Shown here piece by piece: positions 23,601 to 38,212 of a stretch of 64,000 nucleotides of DNA. A model generated the notes under the pieces. That model did no database searches. It was not told where the DNA came from and worked only from the letters and a program-made list of their open reading frames with translations. The stretch's first letter is position 1. Each line of letters opens with the position of its first letter. A program made the translations under genes and the position numbers. Origin of the DNA: Ascaris suum (Eukaryota > Nematoda > Chromadorea > Rhabditida > Ascarididae); contig CM024171.1 of NCBI GenBank assembly GCA_013433145.1, positions 13,407,358 to 13,471,357 on the forward strand. The letters are read 5' to 3'.

Positions 23601-24518
23601 ACCGAATGGGAGATAAGGACCCTCCTTGGTAAAACTAATTAAGAGGTTAATTATGGTGAATAAAGCCAGGCGAAAGTAGGATACAGAGAAGTTGCAGCGT
23701 AATCAGTTCAATCAGCCACTTTCTTTCGATTACACATGTTCTGGCAAGTGAATCCTACGTATGCACAAAAATTGGTGGAGACGCCGACCGAACTAAGTCC
23801 CACCTCAAACAGCTGCAATGACAGAAAGCAACTTTAGAATAACAGGACACAGATACGGAACAAACATACAGCTAAGAAAGCTCGCTTCGGGAAGGAAACA
23901 TTTGAAATCCAAGGGGAGCGAATGCTTCGAGGATAAGTGGAAATATCAGTAGGCTTACAGAGGGAAAACTATTAGCGTTTTGCGAACATTTTATAAACTT
24001 GACTGCGATTATATTTCATCAATCTTCACCACATTTTAGAAACCACTGGGAAAGCTGTTTTCATTTACGCTAGAATACATAGAACTAAACAGAGACAAAA
24101 ATGTTCATAATATGACATTTGAGTGTGTCTATTAAAATCAAGTGAACGTCATAGGAAAGCATAAATACATCACAGAACTTGTAATTGATCAAAATTAGTC
24201 GCAAAGCAAGGCAATGGACCAAACATTTACATAGAGCACAGCAATGAATAAATTCTGTTGCGCAAGCGGCATTTTCACCACCACACTGAGGTTTTTATGC
24301 GAGTCGACTTTCCATCACTTTGTTGGGACCAAATGTGAGAAATATACTGCGGATAATAGGAGAAAGCCATATCAATGGTGCAGACGCTCAATGCTATATG
24401 TACCTCGAGACTAAACGGGCGCATATCGGTGACCCAGGAGTTTGTGCAAATTACATAATTTACTATCAAGGAGAGGGCAGAAATGCTAATTAACAGCCCC
24501 AAATGAGAATGTTCCTGC
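20674..24518 (-). CDS. Three-exon gene fragment with one membrane-like segment
   Basis: Exons on the minus strand: 24518-24404 (GCTACAG acceptor, GAG/GTACAT donor, 38 residues), 22197-22057 (CAAATAG, AAG/GTACGA, 47 residues, phase 0 both ends) and 20876-20674 (AATATAG, GAA/GTGAGT, 67 codons). The first carries a hydrophobic run (GLLISISALSLIVNYVIC) followed by TNSWV. This looks like a transmembrane helix followed by an ectodomain tryptophan, as in claudin-like four-pass proteins, but the likeness is weak. The last exon is open in two frames: phase 0 gives GIELYGSNFKRCGLAR, and phase 1 gives GWNAFGEGGSLEMED. Phase continuity favours the former. Start and stop were not found. That the three exons form one gene is an inference. 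Confidence 0.4.
21342..21798. mobile_element. Near-perfect foldback (palindromic) element, about 457 bp
   Basis: The left part (21342-21562) pairs with the reverse complement of the right part (about 21578-21798) over almost its whole length. Matching blocks include GCACTCTTGCA / TGCAAGAGTGC at the tips, TTGCGAACCCC / GGGGTTCGCAA, CTGCGTACG / CGTACGCAG, GGAATTCGA / TCGAATTCC, CAGCTCAATT / AATTGAGCTG and CCCGATC / GATGGG at the centre. The loop is only about 12 bases. No protein is encoded, so this fits a foldback or MITE-type element. It lies in the intron between the 22057 and 20876 exons. Confidence 0.75.
22662..23034. other. GC-richer stretch open on both strands, no gene called
   Basis: Frames of 60-93 codons open in both directions, and there is a 12-base perfect palindrome (GGTCGATCGACC). 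It may be an old repeat. No splice sites or motifs support a gene. Confidence 0.3.
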
Positions 24519-24868
24519 CTGTAGCAATAGATACCAGACTAAAGAAATTTGAATTTTTGTGAAGCATATTGAACATCATCATCTCAGAGCTACCTATAGT
24601 CGACAAAAGTTTGACCATAATGGTAAATAGATGAAAATGAGATGTTTCTTACCCCTATGCAACACCTATGCAAAAGTATGACCAGACCGGTTATTATCCG
24701 GTTCCGACCGCTTGATGTTTGGTTTCTGGAGATCAGTGGAGCATAGTTAGAACAGTTCCCTATAGAGCACTATTCCCTAGAGTATTCGAAAAAATACTGG
24801 TTTCCTCCTGTACCATTCCAAATGAGCCATCTAGCCCGAATAAATCAGACTGGAAGTACTGACACCTT

Positions 24869-25282
24869 TTGAGCAAGTATTTACGAAAAAGAGCTCCGGC
24901 ATTCAGTGGCCAAAGCGTCTTTTGCTGTAATCCTAGCTACCTGGCTGAACAGTCCCTCTACATGCACACAATCCCGAAGGGGTGGCGAGACAAGACATTC
25001 CTTGTTCCCTACCTTTTCCACATCTCGTTTGGAAGAGTGGCCCTTATTTGGAGGAGTGGGTTCGTTTCACTTCTGCTGAAGAAACCACCCATAATCGAGG
25101 GTCGTCGGCTGAACTGGTCTGACCTCCCCTACTTGCAAGGCTTTCGGAATAATCACAAAGATGCAGTGATGGACCATTTTACGCGAAACAGCCTTCTGAA
25201 TCCTGTCCAGTTCGGCATTACCCCTGGTCGAACAACGACGATGCAACTATTTCATGCTGAGGGGAGTGGATATGCTCACTGA
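24869..25282 (+). mobile_element. Degraded non-LTR retrotransposon reverse transcriptase fragment
   Basis: A 137-codon frame shows the order expected just upstream of and within the fingers/palm of non-LTR (RTE/CR1-like) reverse transcriptases. A P-x2-W-x5-V/L-P stretch (IPKGWRDKTFLVPY) is followed about 70 residues later by NSLLNPVQFGITPGRTTTMQL, close to the family's LL-x3-QFGF-x-PGRSTTTQLL. The expected YRPI/SLT region between them is eroded, no YADD catalytic box follows and the frame ends soon after. It is therefore an inactive 5'- and 3'-truncated remnant. Confidence 0.6.
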
Positions 25283-25328
25283 ATACGAAAGTTCGGGGAG
25301 TGTGTATGCTCATTCAATACGAGAGTTC
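25261..25328. repeat. Two-copy 34-bp tandem duplication
   Basis: Units 25261-25294 and 25295-25328 (GGGGAGTG...GAGTTC/AAGTTC) differ at about four positions. They directly follow the reverse-transcriptase remnant. Confidence 0.8.
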
Positions 25329-25640
25329 AGACCGAAATTATCTACATCTGTCGTGGAGCACCAACCAGCATTGGAAATTATTGGAAGTAATAGCTGGACT
25401 AGAAATGCTACGCACAAAAATGTTACAATCAAAACTGATGGTCTCATCTTTTGAGGTTTCCTCTTTGCCTTTTCCTACCCACACTCAGTGCAACATCTAG
25501 TCAGCTCATTCGCTCGCTCATTGGTAGTTCCATCCAGTAAGAAGCGGTAGTTCTCTCATAAGCGGTTCACCACTGCTTTCGATACATTCTGATGTGTGAG
25601 GGTCTAATAGCTCTTTCAGTGCTTACAATCAAAAAACAAA

Positions 25641-28154
<2,514 letters not shown>

Positions 28155-28296
28155 CTTTAGCACGTTTTTCTCTCTTCTGTTTCTTTGTTCCACTTCCACT
28201 GCCCGTAGCGTCTGCGTTTGGTTTGCAGTCTTCGACTTTCGCATCTGGTTTGCTTCCTCCTTCTTCCGTATCATTCTTTCCTTCGTTTTTAAGATG
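28155..28296 (-). CDS. Lysine/glutamate-rich exon, unknown family
   Basis: A 47-codon segment on the minus strand is strongly charged (NEGKNDTEEGGSKPDAK, then GTKKQKREKRAK). It ends at an AAAG/GTAATT donor in phase 1. The proposed acceptor is TTTTGAAG at 28297-28299, which is weak. The same frame stays open to 27985 through the donor, so it could instead be a terminal exon. Its composition suggests a disordered, possibly nuclear segment. No family is recognised. Confidence 0.4.
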
Positions 28297-29699
28297 CTTC
28301 AAAATGTGATTAATTAGGACAGTTCAAAAATTAAAGTTTTGTGCAAACATCTGAACCCGAAGCAACACAATAGATGACTATTTTCAGCGATGATTATGTG
28401 CGAAAGGATAAGCGGCATCTATGCAAGAGTTAAAGGGATCAAAATAAACCGCACAGTCGATGTGCAAAGTCGGACGCCATCTATTCATCTACGCATTCCT
28501 ATAATGCCTAACTCAGGCACACCCACCATCACTAATTGTGTGTGAAATTTTTTCATTTGCTGAAAACCAATGACGCTCTCCACTTGAAACTTTCCGAGTA
28601 AACAAGTGGAAACATCAGGTGGGCAACCATCGAAAAAATGTTTTTGGCAATTACCACCAACTCAGTATTTCTCCTGGACGTTAATATATTATCAGTTGTT
28701 ACTGCCCTCTATCATCGTACTTAGTTATTAAAGATGGATATTACCAAAGTAAAAGTCGCCTTTCGAACACCTCAGGGATTTGCTGTTGTGCAACCAATAG
28801 CTGATACGCTGAGGATGACGAAGCAGCACAAACTTTCGACGAAATGTGCGCAGTTTCGTCATTGAGTCCTCATACGTCACATACAATAAAGAAACCCTTG
28901 AACAGCGCTTCTCATCCGCATCTACCAAACCTACGAGGACGCTTATTCCAGTACATGAAAAAGGCATACTTCATAAGTGCAATAGATGAAGGGCTGTGTA
29001 CTGAAAAAAGCAGAGCAGCAGAGCTTTCTGTCTCACGCAACGAGCAGGATAAGTAAATGGTTACTTCATTCCACTCACTTACATTTTCTAGATACTTCCA
29101 TCATGGCCAGTGCCTCCAACTATTCGTCCCTTTAGAGACAGCTGTGTTTTCGTTTCAAAAGATCGCAGATTTATAAAGGAATATTAATTTCAAAATAGTT
29201 TTATTAGGCTGCACACTCAAAACTCATCTATATTAGTAAAAAAAAAATTAGTGATAAAATTAGTGGCAGTGCGAGTCCTAATTTACAAATAACACTAATG
29301 TTCGTAGTAGCCATTTGATTTACTTTAAGTTGACTATGACGGCACAAGCCTCGGATCATGAAACAATTAGTAACACCGCTGTTTATGGATGTCCCCAGCT
29401 TATGAGCCTAGGCACGTCAGGTCAACAGACAGTGACGATTGAGGATAACGCTGCCGGATGGTAAGACAATGTCACGCAGTCATGGAGATATGGGATCTTT
29501 GCGGCGCATTTTGTTGCTCTTATTTCAAATAAATATAAAGTTCAAGATGCGAGTTTTTGCGTCTTCCTCATCAAAAATAGAAGACGGATTCTCGAGCAAT
29601 AGTGTTTCTGTTACTTTTTCGAGTCGTAATTCTGGGATCACCTCTAAATAGAGCACTGAGTTCATCGTTGTCGAACAAGAAAGGACATCCAACTTGGGA

Positions 29700-29711
29700 G
29701 GGGGGGGGGGG
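29700..29711. repeat. Poly(G) tract, 12 nt
   Basis: G run followed by TGGAAAGGGGG. Confidence 0.93.
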
Positions 29712-30221
29712 TGGAAAGGGGGTTATGCAAATTGAGACCGCCGCTCTCGTTGAAAAATAGAAGCCATTTAATGGCGGCATAGTCGACGATAACATTCTTC
29801 TCCATACATAATACGCTTTTCTTCAATTCGGTTAAATATAAAAAGCGGAAGCAAAAGCCATCCTTACCAAACTGATGCCTGCAGTTAATAACTGAGAAAA
29901 ATGTTTCATTTCAACCCGTTAGTAATCACACTTCCTACACATCACAACCCATACCTTGAGCTATCGTTCATTAAAATATCGCAAGCCATCAAGAGGCCCG
30001 CTCAAGGACAATCTACGAGGACAAGCCATTCATAAAAAGAGAGCCACGAAAACCCAGCACTGATGTGACTATATCTGTTTGGTAATGAATGAATTTCCGC
30101 TGAGTGCTGGACTGAACCCAAAAAACTCCAACGCCTTTCCGAGCAAATACGTTTCATCTGGCACAAAACCTTCGTTTGTCATCAAGCAGTGTTCATCATT
30201 CAAATCTAAGCAAACTATATT

Positions 30222-30321
30222 NNNNNNNNNNNNNNNNNNNNNNNNNNNNNNNNNNNNNNNNNNNNNNNNNNNNNNNNNNNNNNNNNNNNNNNNNNNNNNN
30301 NNNNNNNNNNNNNNNNNNNNN
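30222..30321. other. Assembly gap (100 N)
   Basis: Exactly 100 N, the usual placeholder for a scaffold gap of unknown size. It lies 86 bases upstream of the 30408 exon, so upstream exons of that gene may be missing. Confidence 0.99.
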
Positions 30322-30407
30322 CCACTGTCCTGTATAATTTTTGGTCGATCTCAGCTCCTTTTTTGAAAAAGGCTTTTGTATGCATCGTAATATTTCTTAA
30401 ACTATAG

Positions 30408-31242
30408 GCGCACAACTGTTTCGCCCGATAAGCCGTTCATCACATTCGACGGACCCACTTATAGCACTCCCCTGGTGGACGAAAAGGAACGCCGCCAGGA
30501 ACTTGCTCACAATGAGGAGAACAGACATCCACTCTCATTCCACCGACAGCTTCCGCAATCGGAGCCATTGCTTCGGACGCCACGACGCGATCGGCAAGCA
30601 AGTCGCTCTGGGCGAATTCGATCGCGCAGTTTACCTCCAAGTACAGCGCTGTTACCTGAGCGAATTCCTAATCAAAGACATCCAAAATCACCGCCATACC
30701 AAAACGATGGTCGAAAAGGATGCCATCGAGAGAACGTCCACGATCATCAGTGTTCTAACTGCGCGATATCGAAACTAGAGATAGCGGATCAAGTGACTGC
30801 TGAGGGGGATCAAGAGCAGCACAAGCTTCCGTCGCTGTTTCGGCGCTCCTTGCAAAAAGGTACTGATGATCTTCCTGAAGTGAACGCACTGAAAAAGCCA
30901 TCAATGCGGCATAAATCCGCCTCTCCTGCCAAGCACGCGGTCGGCTCAGACGGGAATAAATGCATAAGACTGAAGTCCGGATTTCTGCACGGCGCACAAC
31001 CACCGCCGGATCCGCTCAGCGTAGTGGTATGTTCTAAACTACAACAGCAACCGCAGTCGTACGGCACAGTGGGCGGTAAAACTTCAGCACCTCTTCCAGG
31101 ATTGCCTGATCAGGAAAATGGTATTCGAACGATAGCTGAAAAAGAGGGAAGTGTTGAGCAAAAGATGCAGCAAACTGAAGCAGAGAATGGGTCTGTGGAA
31201 TGTCATAGTGGTAGGCAGCAAGTGCATGGTAAAAACTCATGA
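30408..31242 (+). CDS. Long terminal exon, disordered C-terminal tail, unknown family
   Basis: After a TTTCTTAAACTATAG acceptor a single frame is open for 278 codons to TGA at 31240-31242, with phase 2 entry. There is no in-frame ATG near the start, so it continues from an upstream exon at or beyond the N gap. The product begins with RTTVSPDKPFITFDGPTYS. It is then rich in Ser, Pro, Gln, Arg and Lys with no hydrophobic core, as in disordered tails of channels, receptors or scaffold proteins. One C-x2-C pair (HQCSNC) is present. Shorter frames overlap on both strands because the region is GC-rich. I recognise no domain. Confidence 0.55.
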
Positions 31243-31779
31243 ACGATCGATCCCCTCGAAAATAAGAGAGAGCGACGACCGAATCTCAACTTCAAGCAAC
31301 GAAAGTTGGTGAAGAAAGAGCGCTTCCTCATATTCACTTTCTTCGGTTTATTTCATCGGCTTTGGTGGAATGCGTAGGCACGTTTCTCGCAAGGAATATT
31401 GTCTGCCTTTTGTCTGCTAAATACCAGCTTTAGTCCAGGCTACTAGATCGCCACAAAAACAGGGTTCATTGAAAGACCTCTTCTAAGTTAGAAGGTTTCG
31501 CTTGACAGTGGCCTGATGTTTGCAGAGAGCAACGAACCAACAGTCTCATATAAGTGGAGCTTTTCATACTGTGATAGATGCCTTAGCAAACCGCATCTTG
31601 CTTGGTTATTGTTAAATGACACCGTTTTGCAATTTAACGAGATCTGACTCTTCAAAGGAACCTTCCATTGCAAGATACACTGAAGGATTCAACGCCCGCA
31701 TCTTTAACGTGCTGAATATGCATGATTGGCAAGATTTGCATGATCGATTTTGAACGATTCTTCCCCACGGCCACTTCAG

Positions 31780-33327
31780 TCGTATCAAAAGCTGCTGAGT
31801 AAATATTTCAATTCAGGCTGTAGTAACGTTGAGCAAATATCTTCAAGATCTATGAAGGGCGACGACAAAACTTTACTCTGTCTACTAAAGGAGCCTAATA
31901 CCGTGAGTTCTAAAGAAGCTTTAAAAAGCAGCAAATACTCTCACATTAAATCTTTTAGAAAATCTTTTAAAAGCGTTATTCTTTGTGCGGCAGGATTAAT
32001 ATCATGTGATTCCGTCGAAGGACATCGGTGAAATAATTCTAGCAATATTCTATCGATGAATTCCGTCTTTTATTAGTCTCCTACTCGTATATATGCGTTC
32101 GGAGTGACTACTCGGCCATCTATTTTCTATTTAAGGTGTCAACCAATGAAAGTGTACATGTGTCCGCAACTCAACGTAAGACGTGGATGCATTCAATAAT
32201 CACTCTTTCCTCTTCGAAGTCGAAGCAAATAGACTCGACTGAGCAAAATTTGCCAACGCGTGAAAAGAAGGTCTCATTATAGCAATGTCACCAATTGCTT
32301 CATACTTCTTACATAAGGAACCGAGAATCCACTCACCGAACTGAAGTGAAACTTAGCTAAAATTATGATAAGCTGCCACGATGACATATCTCCCTTTTAG
32401 GGATATAAACTTATTAGAAAGACTAGTCGAATTCAAAACTCACTATCACTTTCCGCGCGGGTCATGAAGACCGAGAATCATTTGATGAGAGTTTTGCACG
32501 GTTAGTAGCACGATTTTCGGACTGGCCATACTGAGCTCTCAATTTGGCGGCAAGCTTTGTCTTTTTGGGAAAGAACAAGTGACGAGCGTACAGAGAACAG
32601 TGTGACACAGTACACAGTACTCGGTCCGTTATTTGTTTTACTCTGCTCTACGCAGCAGTATATATATATTACCGATGGTGCTGCTAATAATTTATTATGC
32701 TATATGTTAGCGCCTTATGCGGACTATCAGGCATGTTCACATGATTTCGGCACAACAGCCGTTGTTCGACGGCTGCCATTTCCAATTTTTTACCAAGGCA
32801 ACTATGAGTAGGGTACCTGCCCCTTTAGCGGTTGATCGCATTGGAAATTACCTTTTTGGAGAAAAGACCGTTAGAAAAATAAAAGGGCAGTTGCAGGAGT
32901 TACCGCTTATGTGTTGTCAACATTCTTCGAGAGAAAAAGGTCAGACGGCGATTGAAAGTAAGCAACAAGTATTCATTAGTGCGGACTCTATCAAAATCGA
33001 CACCGACAAACATTGTTACATGTTCGTATATCCTTTAATCACTTTCTTTCTTATAAGGGATTCTCTTAGGCGCCTATGTTCGATGCTTACATGCAGTGTC
33101 AACTTTTCGCTTTTTTGCATAGCAACTCTTTCTCTTCCACATCAAGGACCGAAAATTTCGGCATAATACCACCTTTTACCGTATCGGCTAGAAATGCTAT
33201 TATGTCTTTCATCTTTTATGCCTCAACGGCTAAAACTTACGATAACAGAAAAAAAGGAGAAGAAAATACTTCTGAAATGATGTGGCTTGATTTTAATGAA
33301 TATACGACGAGGATGACTTGGAAGTAA
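31780..33327 (+). CDS. Gene fragment, three exons ending in a stop, unknown family
   Basis: Exon 31780-31902 has a CCACTTCAG acceptor and an ACC/GTGAGT donor and encodes 41 residues, phase 0 both ends. Exon 32759 (ACAACAG acceptor, phase 0) runs through an internal ATG at 32804 (MSRVPAPLAVDRIGNYLFG). It ends at 32957 (GTAAGC, phase 1) or 33021 (GTTCGT, phase 2). Terminal exon 33123-33327 (TTTTTTGCATAG acceptor, phase 2) encodes 67 residues and ends TTRMTWK-stop. Phase favours the 33021 donor, giving a 101-base intron, though GTAAGC is the better site; an unseen exon would reconcile them. The text is well mixed and globular-looking. The family is unknown. ATG 32804 may be an alternative start. 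Confidence 0.5.
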
Positions 33328-33588
33328 CCTTTTCATCGTGCCCAAGGTACTCAACAGAAATTTGAAGGAAGCTGAACGAGAGATCAGCAAACAATATTGC
33401 CGTTTCGTATTTTTCGGTTGTGCAACTAAGAGCCAATCTTTTGGCTGTGCACGAAACAGCAGTGGCTAGTCGAATGTTTGTGGCGGTAAAAATATCATCG
33501 CGGAAAAAATGATGATGCCAAAGAAATATTTTAAAGTGGATTTTCGCAGATGTCAATCTTGCCTCATCTGAAAGCAAAACTCATCGGG

Positions 33589-33641
33589 AGGAAGTGGTGA
33601 GGAAGTGGTTGGAAGTGGCTTATTGCTAAAGAAGTGGTTGA
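33589..33641. repeat. Short GAAGTGG minisatellite
   Basis: Four spaced copies of GAAGTGG(T) occur in about 50 bases. Confidence 0.7.
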
Positions 33642-34485
33642 ATAATGTTGAACGAAAATATGCTGCAAATGTTCGTTGACACTTCGCAGTTAAGTAGTGA
33701 TCCGAGTGAAAAGTATGCTTCTAATATATGTAGGTTAAGGATGTTCAGTCATCGGAAGAACACGCAACTGTGGATGATCGTACTTATAGAAGGGTTTGCT
33801 CTGCGCAGATGATCCCGATGGATCGATTACGAGCAAAATCACAAAGGTAATTCTAAAGAAGTTATCGACGCATAAGTTGTTCCACTCACTGGATTTTTGA
33901 GCTCGACATCTCGTCTTTTGGTGTGAGTAATTTACAGCTTACCGTTTTTTCTTAAAACCGCCACATTTTGCACCTCACTTCACCAGGGACTCAGCTAACT
34001 TTTAGACCAGGTTTAGAACAAAAATAGTTAAAAGACTTGGAAGATCTGCTATTTTTTGCGTCGATTCTTTTATTGCTAGTTTTTTGCTCCACGCGAAAGG
34101 AGGAAATGACCACACATCGTCTGCAATACAGAGAAGAGCAGCTTGACATCCCTTAGCCTTAGCCTTCCTTTCCGCAAATAAGGGCTGTTCAAAGAAGTGG
34201 GCTATTTTGGTTCGGATTTCACGAGCATCAGTGAAGCGTGTGTTTCGAATTGTGAGCATATTTAAGTGAGAGCATAGATTTTCTGAACCAGATATCATGA
34301 TGGTAGAGGACGACATGCAGCCTGAGAAAAGCGGGCAGAGATGTAGAAAGAGTGAGACTTCCTGGATGTGATTCTAGACGATCTTGGCACCAGGTCCCAA
34401 CTGTTGCCGACGAACATTTGATGCAGGTTCCAAAGGTCCCTACAGGTGTGGTTATCGTCACAGGTGCACAACGGTTCCTTCACAG

Positions 34486-36469
34486 TCCTTTTTGAACCTG
34501 GCTGTGAAATACAACGCGAGGCGACTGGCGAATGGAAACACCGATACTCACGAACGCATTACTATCACTTTCTGCGATGATGAAGAAAAGAGGTGATTTT
34601 CCAAATAGGCGTTTGTTTTTGTTCAGCTGGCACTCAAGAGATAAGTAGAATCAGTTGAATCCACGTTTCTAGCTGACATGTTCACTATTCATGAAGGCCT
34701 CTCTTGCAAATTTCTGCACACGCCGGAGCTTTGGTGTGGGTGGCAACAGTTGAGGGCGCGGAGAGCTAAATTTCATTTTGATATTTGCAGCATCCTGCTT
34801 TACTAATCTCCACCGAAGAACCGCTGCTGTTCTTACCTTGCGCTACATGGCTTCTGCATGATTTCATAAAGCTTGACGTGTTCTGCGTGAGAAGGGTACG
34901 TGTACGTACCGCAAGTACTTCGCCTGCTGGTAATAGTTCGCAATGTCTTTAGATTAGGGCTGATTTATTGTAACAGATATGATGAAATTTTTGAGGCGAT
35001 TATGACAAAGATACTCTCATGTGACCGAGTTCGGCGAAAAGCGCAGAAATACATTTGTTCTTGTTGCTGCACCAGAAGTCGCCGTTTATAGGCTTCGAAA
35101 ATTACAGCACTCACCACCAAATAAAGAAACGTGCATGCTTCTCTCCCGAGAACTGGCAGGGTGAGGTTATAACCACCACGTAACAGTTCCGATACCATAA
35201 TAACGGTTTAATACCTCGTCGCTTCACAGGTCTTCCTAACGGCCACGTTAATAGTAGTTTCTTAGTGGGTTCTTTGCCATGTGAGGATGTCTGAATATTT
35301 CTTCAGTACAATTCAAGCAATGGAGCCGTTCATCTCATCGACGAAAACACCTGTTGAATTGCCGTCACCAGTTACTTACGATGAGATGGTCACTATTGGC
35401 ACAAATAGTATAGAGATAAAGCGCCACGTTGGAGTTCACGGATATGATGGGCATTCGCTGCGGGAGTTATTCGATAATTTATCAACACCGTTGTATACTA
35501 TTACGGAAAATCGTATTTACGAACGACCATACGGTTCTCATTTGCATATCGCTCCATTGTCGACAATGTTCCCAACAATGATCAAAAAAGAATAAAGGTG
35601 CACACGCGAAATGAAGCACCAAGTTGCTTGCCCTCGGAGAAAAGAAGACAGTTTATGATTTACAAGTTTCGATCTTAGTGTGTGGGTACCGTCGAGTGGA
35701 TATTTTGCCGCAAATCTTCCACACCTGTCAAAGGTCATACTCTGTTCTGCTCGATATGGTAGTAGCTCGAACGCACCTTCCTTTTTACCTCCTGTGATAC
35801 CATGGCGAGGTTTCAGCACTGACGGGACAACAACGGAAATATCTTCTGCCAATAATATTTTTGTTTGAGAGGCTACCGGGGGTTGCGGTTATCAGATGTC
35901 AGGACGTGCTGCTTTAAAACAATGTTCGATGTTTTGCCATTATTACAAATTCTCAGTTGATTTGGAATACTTCGATGCGGCTAGCAAAGCAACGTGAGAG
36001 TATCGCCACACCTTAATGGCTGTGATGAACGCGACTAAAAGCGTTTTAAAACCGCTTCATGTTGCTTTTAATGGCGCCTCTTTGCAAGAAGAATGAAGCT
36101 CCCACCAAACTGCAATTTTTTACTGACTAAAAAATGTATTTCGAGCCGCTTGCCAGAACTATATGATAATAAGTATTTCTTTTATATAATAATAATATTA
36201 TATAATAAGTAGAATTTCTTTTCGAAAATATTCGAATTTCATAGTAAATTCGTGCTTTATGATCAAGTCGCCAAGTTCAGTGCTTTAATTAATTGTTCTT
36301 CATCGCTGACAATTTTTAGGTCAAATTTCAATGACCCCAACAGGACGGTACGATGTGGGAATTCCAATTCAAATAGAGGGAACAATCAATAAGGTTCCTT
36401 TGAAAGCAAACATCAAATTGAAGATAAAACATAAGAATTATCGATCAAGTAAATTCAATCCGAAGAAAG
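34486..36469 (+). CDS. Gene fragment, three phase-linked exons, unknown family
   Basis: Exon 34486-34592 has a CCTTCACAG acceptor and an AGAG/GTGATT donor. It encodes 35 residues with THERITITFCDDEEK and exits in phase 2. Exon 35307 (TATTTCTTCAG acceptor, phase 2 entry) contains SPVTYDEMVTIGTNSIEIKR. It either stops at TAA 35593-35595 or splices at 35512 (AATC/GTATTT, phase 1). Exon 36320-36469 (CAATTTTTAG acceptor, phase 1) contains GRYDVGIPIQIEGTINKVPL and exits in phase 1 at GTTTGT, or at 36449 with GTAAAT. The phase-1 exit would fit the exon at 38213. The alternating beta-strand-like text looks globular. The family is unknown. Confidence 0.52.
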
Positions 36470-37317
36470 GTTTGTTTATTTGTTTCAAGCAACGATCTCC
36501 ATTGCTTTCATCTTACGCCGGCTTTTCCAACATGTAAACACGATCCATTCCTCCACTAAAACTTTTTTGAAATTGACGAGGATGATTTACTGGAGTGGCG
36601 TTTTTTTCCCGAAAATTTGGAGAGGAGGATTGCTTTCGAAGTTCTAAGAAAAGATTTCACTCATTTTTCAACACAACACGAGAAGTGGACGGCGGAATTT
36701 GTGGTATAAATTATGGTTACAAAGTTGAGCTAATTGCAGCAATAAGTAACGGCATTGATATTTGCTGTGTTTGAAGGTGATCCTCCGCGTTTCCTTTCTA
36801 CATAAGAAATACTACCCAATAGGTTCGATTTTCTTATAGAGAGCATTTCTTCATGTGCATGAAGTGGTCCAAAAGTTTTTGAAACGATGATAACTATGAA
36901 AATCGAAATAAGGTTAGATAAGTATGCACAAAAATGCGCATTAATTTCACGGTTAGCAGGCTGATCTTTTATGCAGAGTTATCGCCATTTCATAGTCAAT
37001 TATAAAGATGAGAGGAGATCCTTCTGCAGAAGGCTTTCACAAGAAGGTGGTTCTAGTTCTTCTGAAATATGAGTACTCCTATAGGCACTGTACTTGCTGC
37101 ATTCTAGTTGTTGGCTAAGGATGTGTTACTTACTTTTGCACTCTCACTTATCAGTCCTAAATGCAATTTATTGTGCTCGTTGAATTGACTGGTGAGACTG
37201 TAAAAGCGCACAACGGGTCTTTCATAGAACCGAAAGTATATGGTGATTTCCTGGGGTTTGTACTTGCATGGCCGTTTGCGGTCGGTACTTATGCATGTGG
37301 GTTTGGTGTCTGCCCCT

Positions 37318-37333
37318 CCCCCCCCCCCCCCCC
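37318..37333. repeat. Poly(C) tract, 16 nt
   Basis: C run preceded by GCCCCT. It creates a Pro/Gly run in overlapping frames, which is an artefact. Confidence 0.95.
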
Positions 37334-38212
37334 ACCTTGCTTCCAACTGAAGGAGCGCAGAAGGCGTGATTATGAAATTCAGATGACGCAACGACTGAAT
37401 AACACATAATAACCTCCCGAAGAAATGTTTCAGTATCAATCAACAATGAAGTGTTTTGCGCCAAGAATTCCACCTCCAAGCGAGCACAACATTCCGATCT
37501 AACGGGTATGGCATGCGATGCCGAAACAGGAAACTAGTGTTGATTTTACTCGCGCACTATCTCCGCAGAGGATGGAACGATTTTCTCGTCGTTGCATTTC
37601 GGTGCTGTATATGACGTCGAATAAAGCAATTTTTGAAATTCGGATATCGCATCAGAACATGGTCATACTAAAACAAGTCGTATCTAATTGGACGAAAGGC
37701 CACACAAATTTCTGTTCTTACTTTCGTTGCTCTGTTAGATGCTATAGCATGACGTGTCATTCATGCATGGTTTGTAGTGTCACCATTAGTGACGTGCATG
37801 AGCACAGCTGCCTGGACGTTGTGTTGTCAAAAAAGGCGTTTATGAAGCCGATATTTTAGAGGTATTCCAACGGAATTGTGTGTAATCAACATTATTTATG
37901 ACGAGTTTTTCTAATATTAGATTTTCCTGCACGCTTTGTACTCTTCTTTTTCTTATTTTTGCTGCGTTTCGCTGTCCACTCTTAAATAAGGCTATTCTAT
38001 TTTGTTTTCGTCTGTATTTTTAAAGACGTTTGTTGAGCTGAAAAATATAAAACATTGATATTGATTCCATTACTGGATATCATAGGACATCTCTGGGATT
38101 CATTTGGCACCGTATGGAAGGGGTAATTCATATTCCTTCTCGAAAACATCAACTATCTCAAGAAAATTGTATCAACAGTTGACAGCCTTAGTTCAAATAT
38201 CGATCATTTAAG

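Noticed and set aside
20674..24518. Resemblance of SENSFLP and GIELYGSNF to the N-terminal part of GPI transamidase GPAA1
   Set aside because: The preceding transmembrane helix and spacing of that family are missing, and the match is two short phrases only.
29571..29795. 74-codon minus-strand frame with a proline run
   Set aside because: It reads through the poly(G) tract, and only a short segment (CPFLFDNDELSALFR) looks like protein.
37161..37409. 82-codon plus-strand frame with a proline run
   Set aside because: The proline run is the poly(C) tract and the frame lacks paired splice sites.
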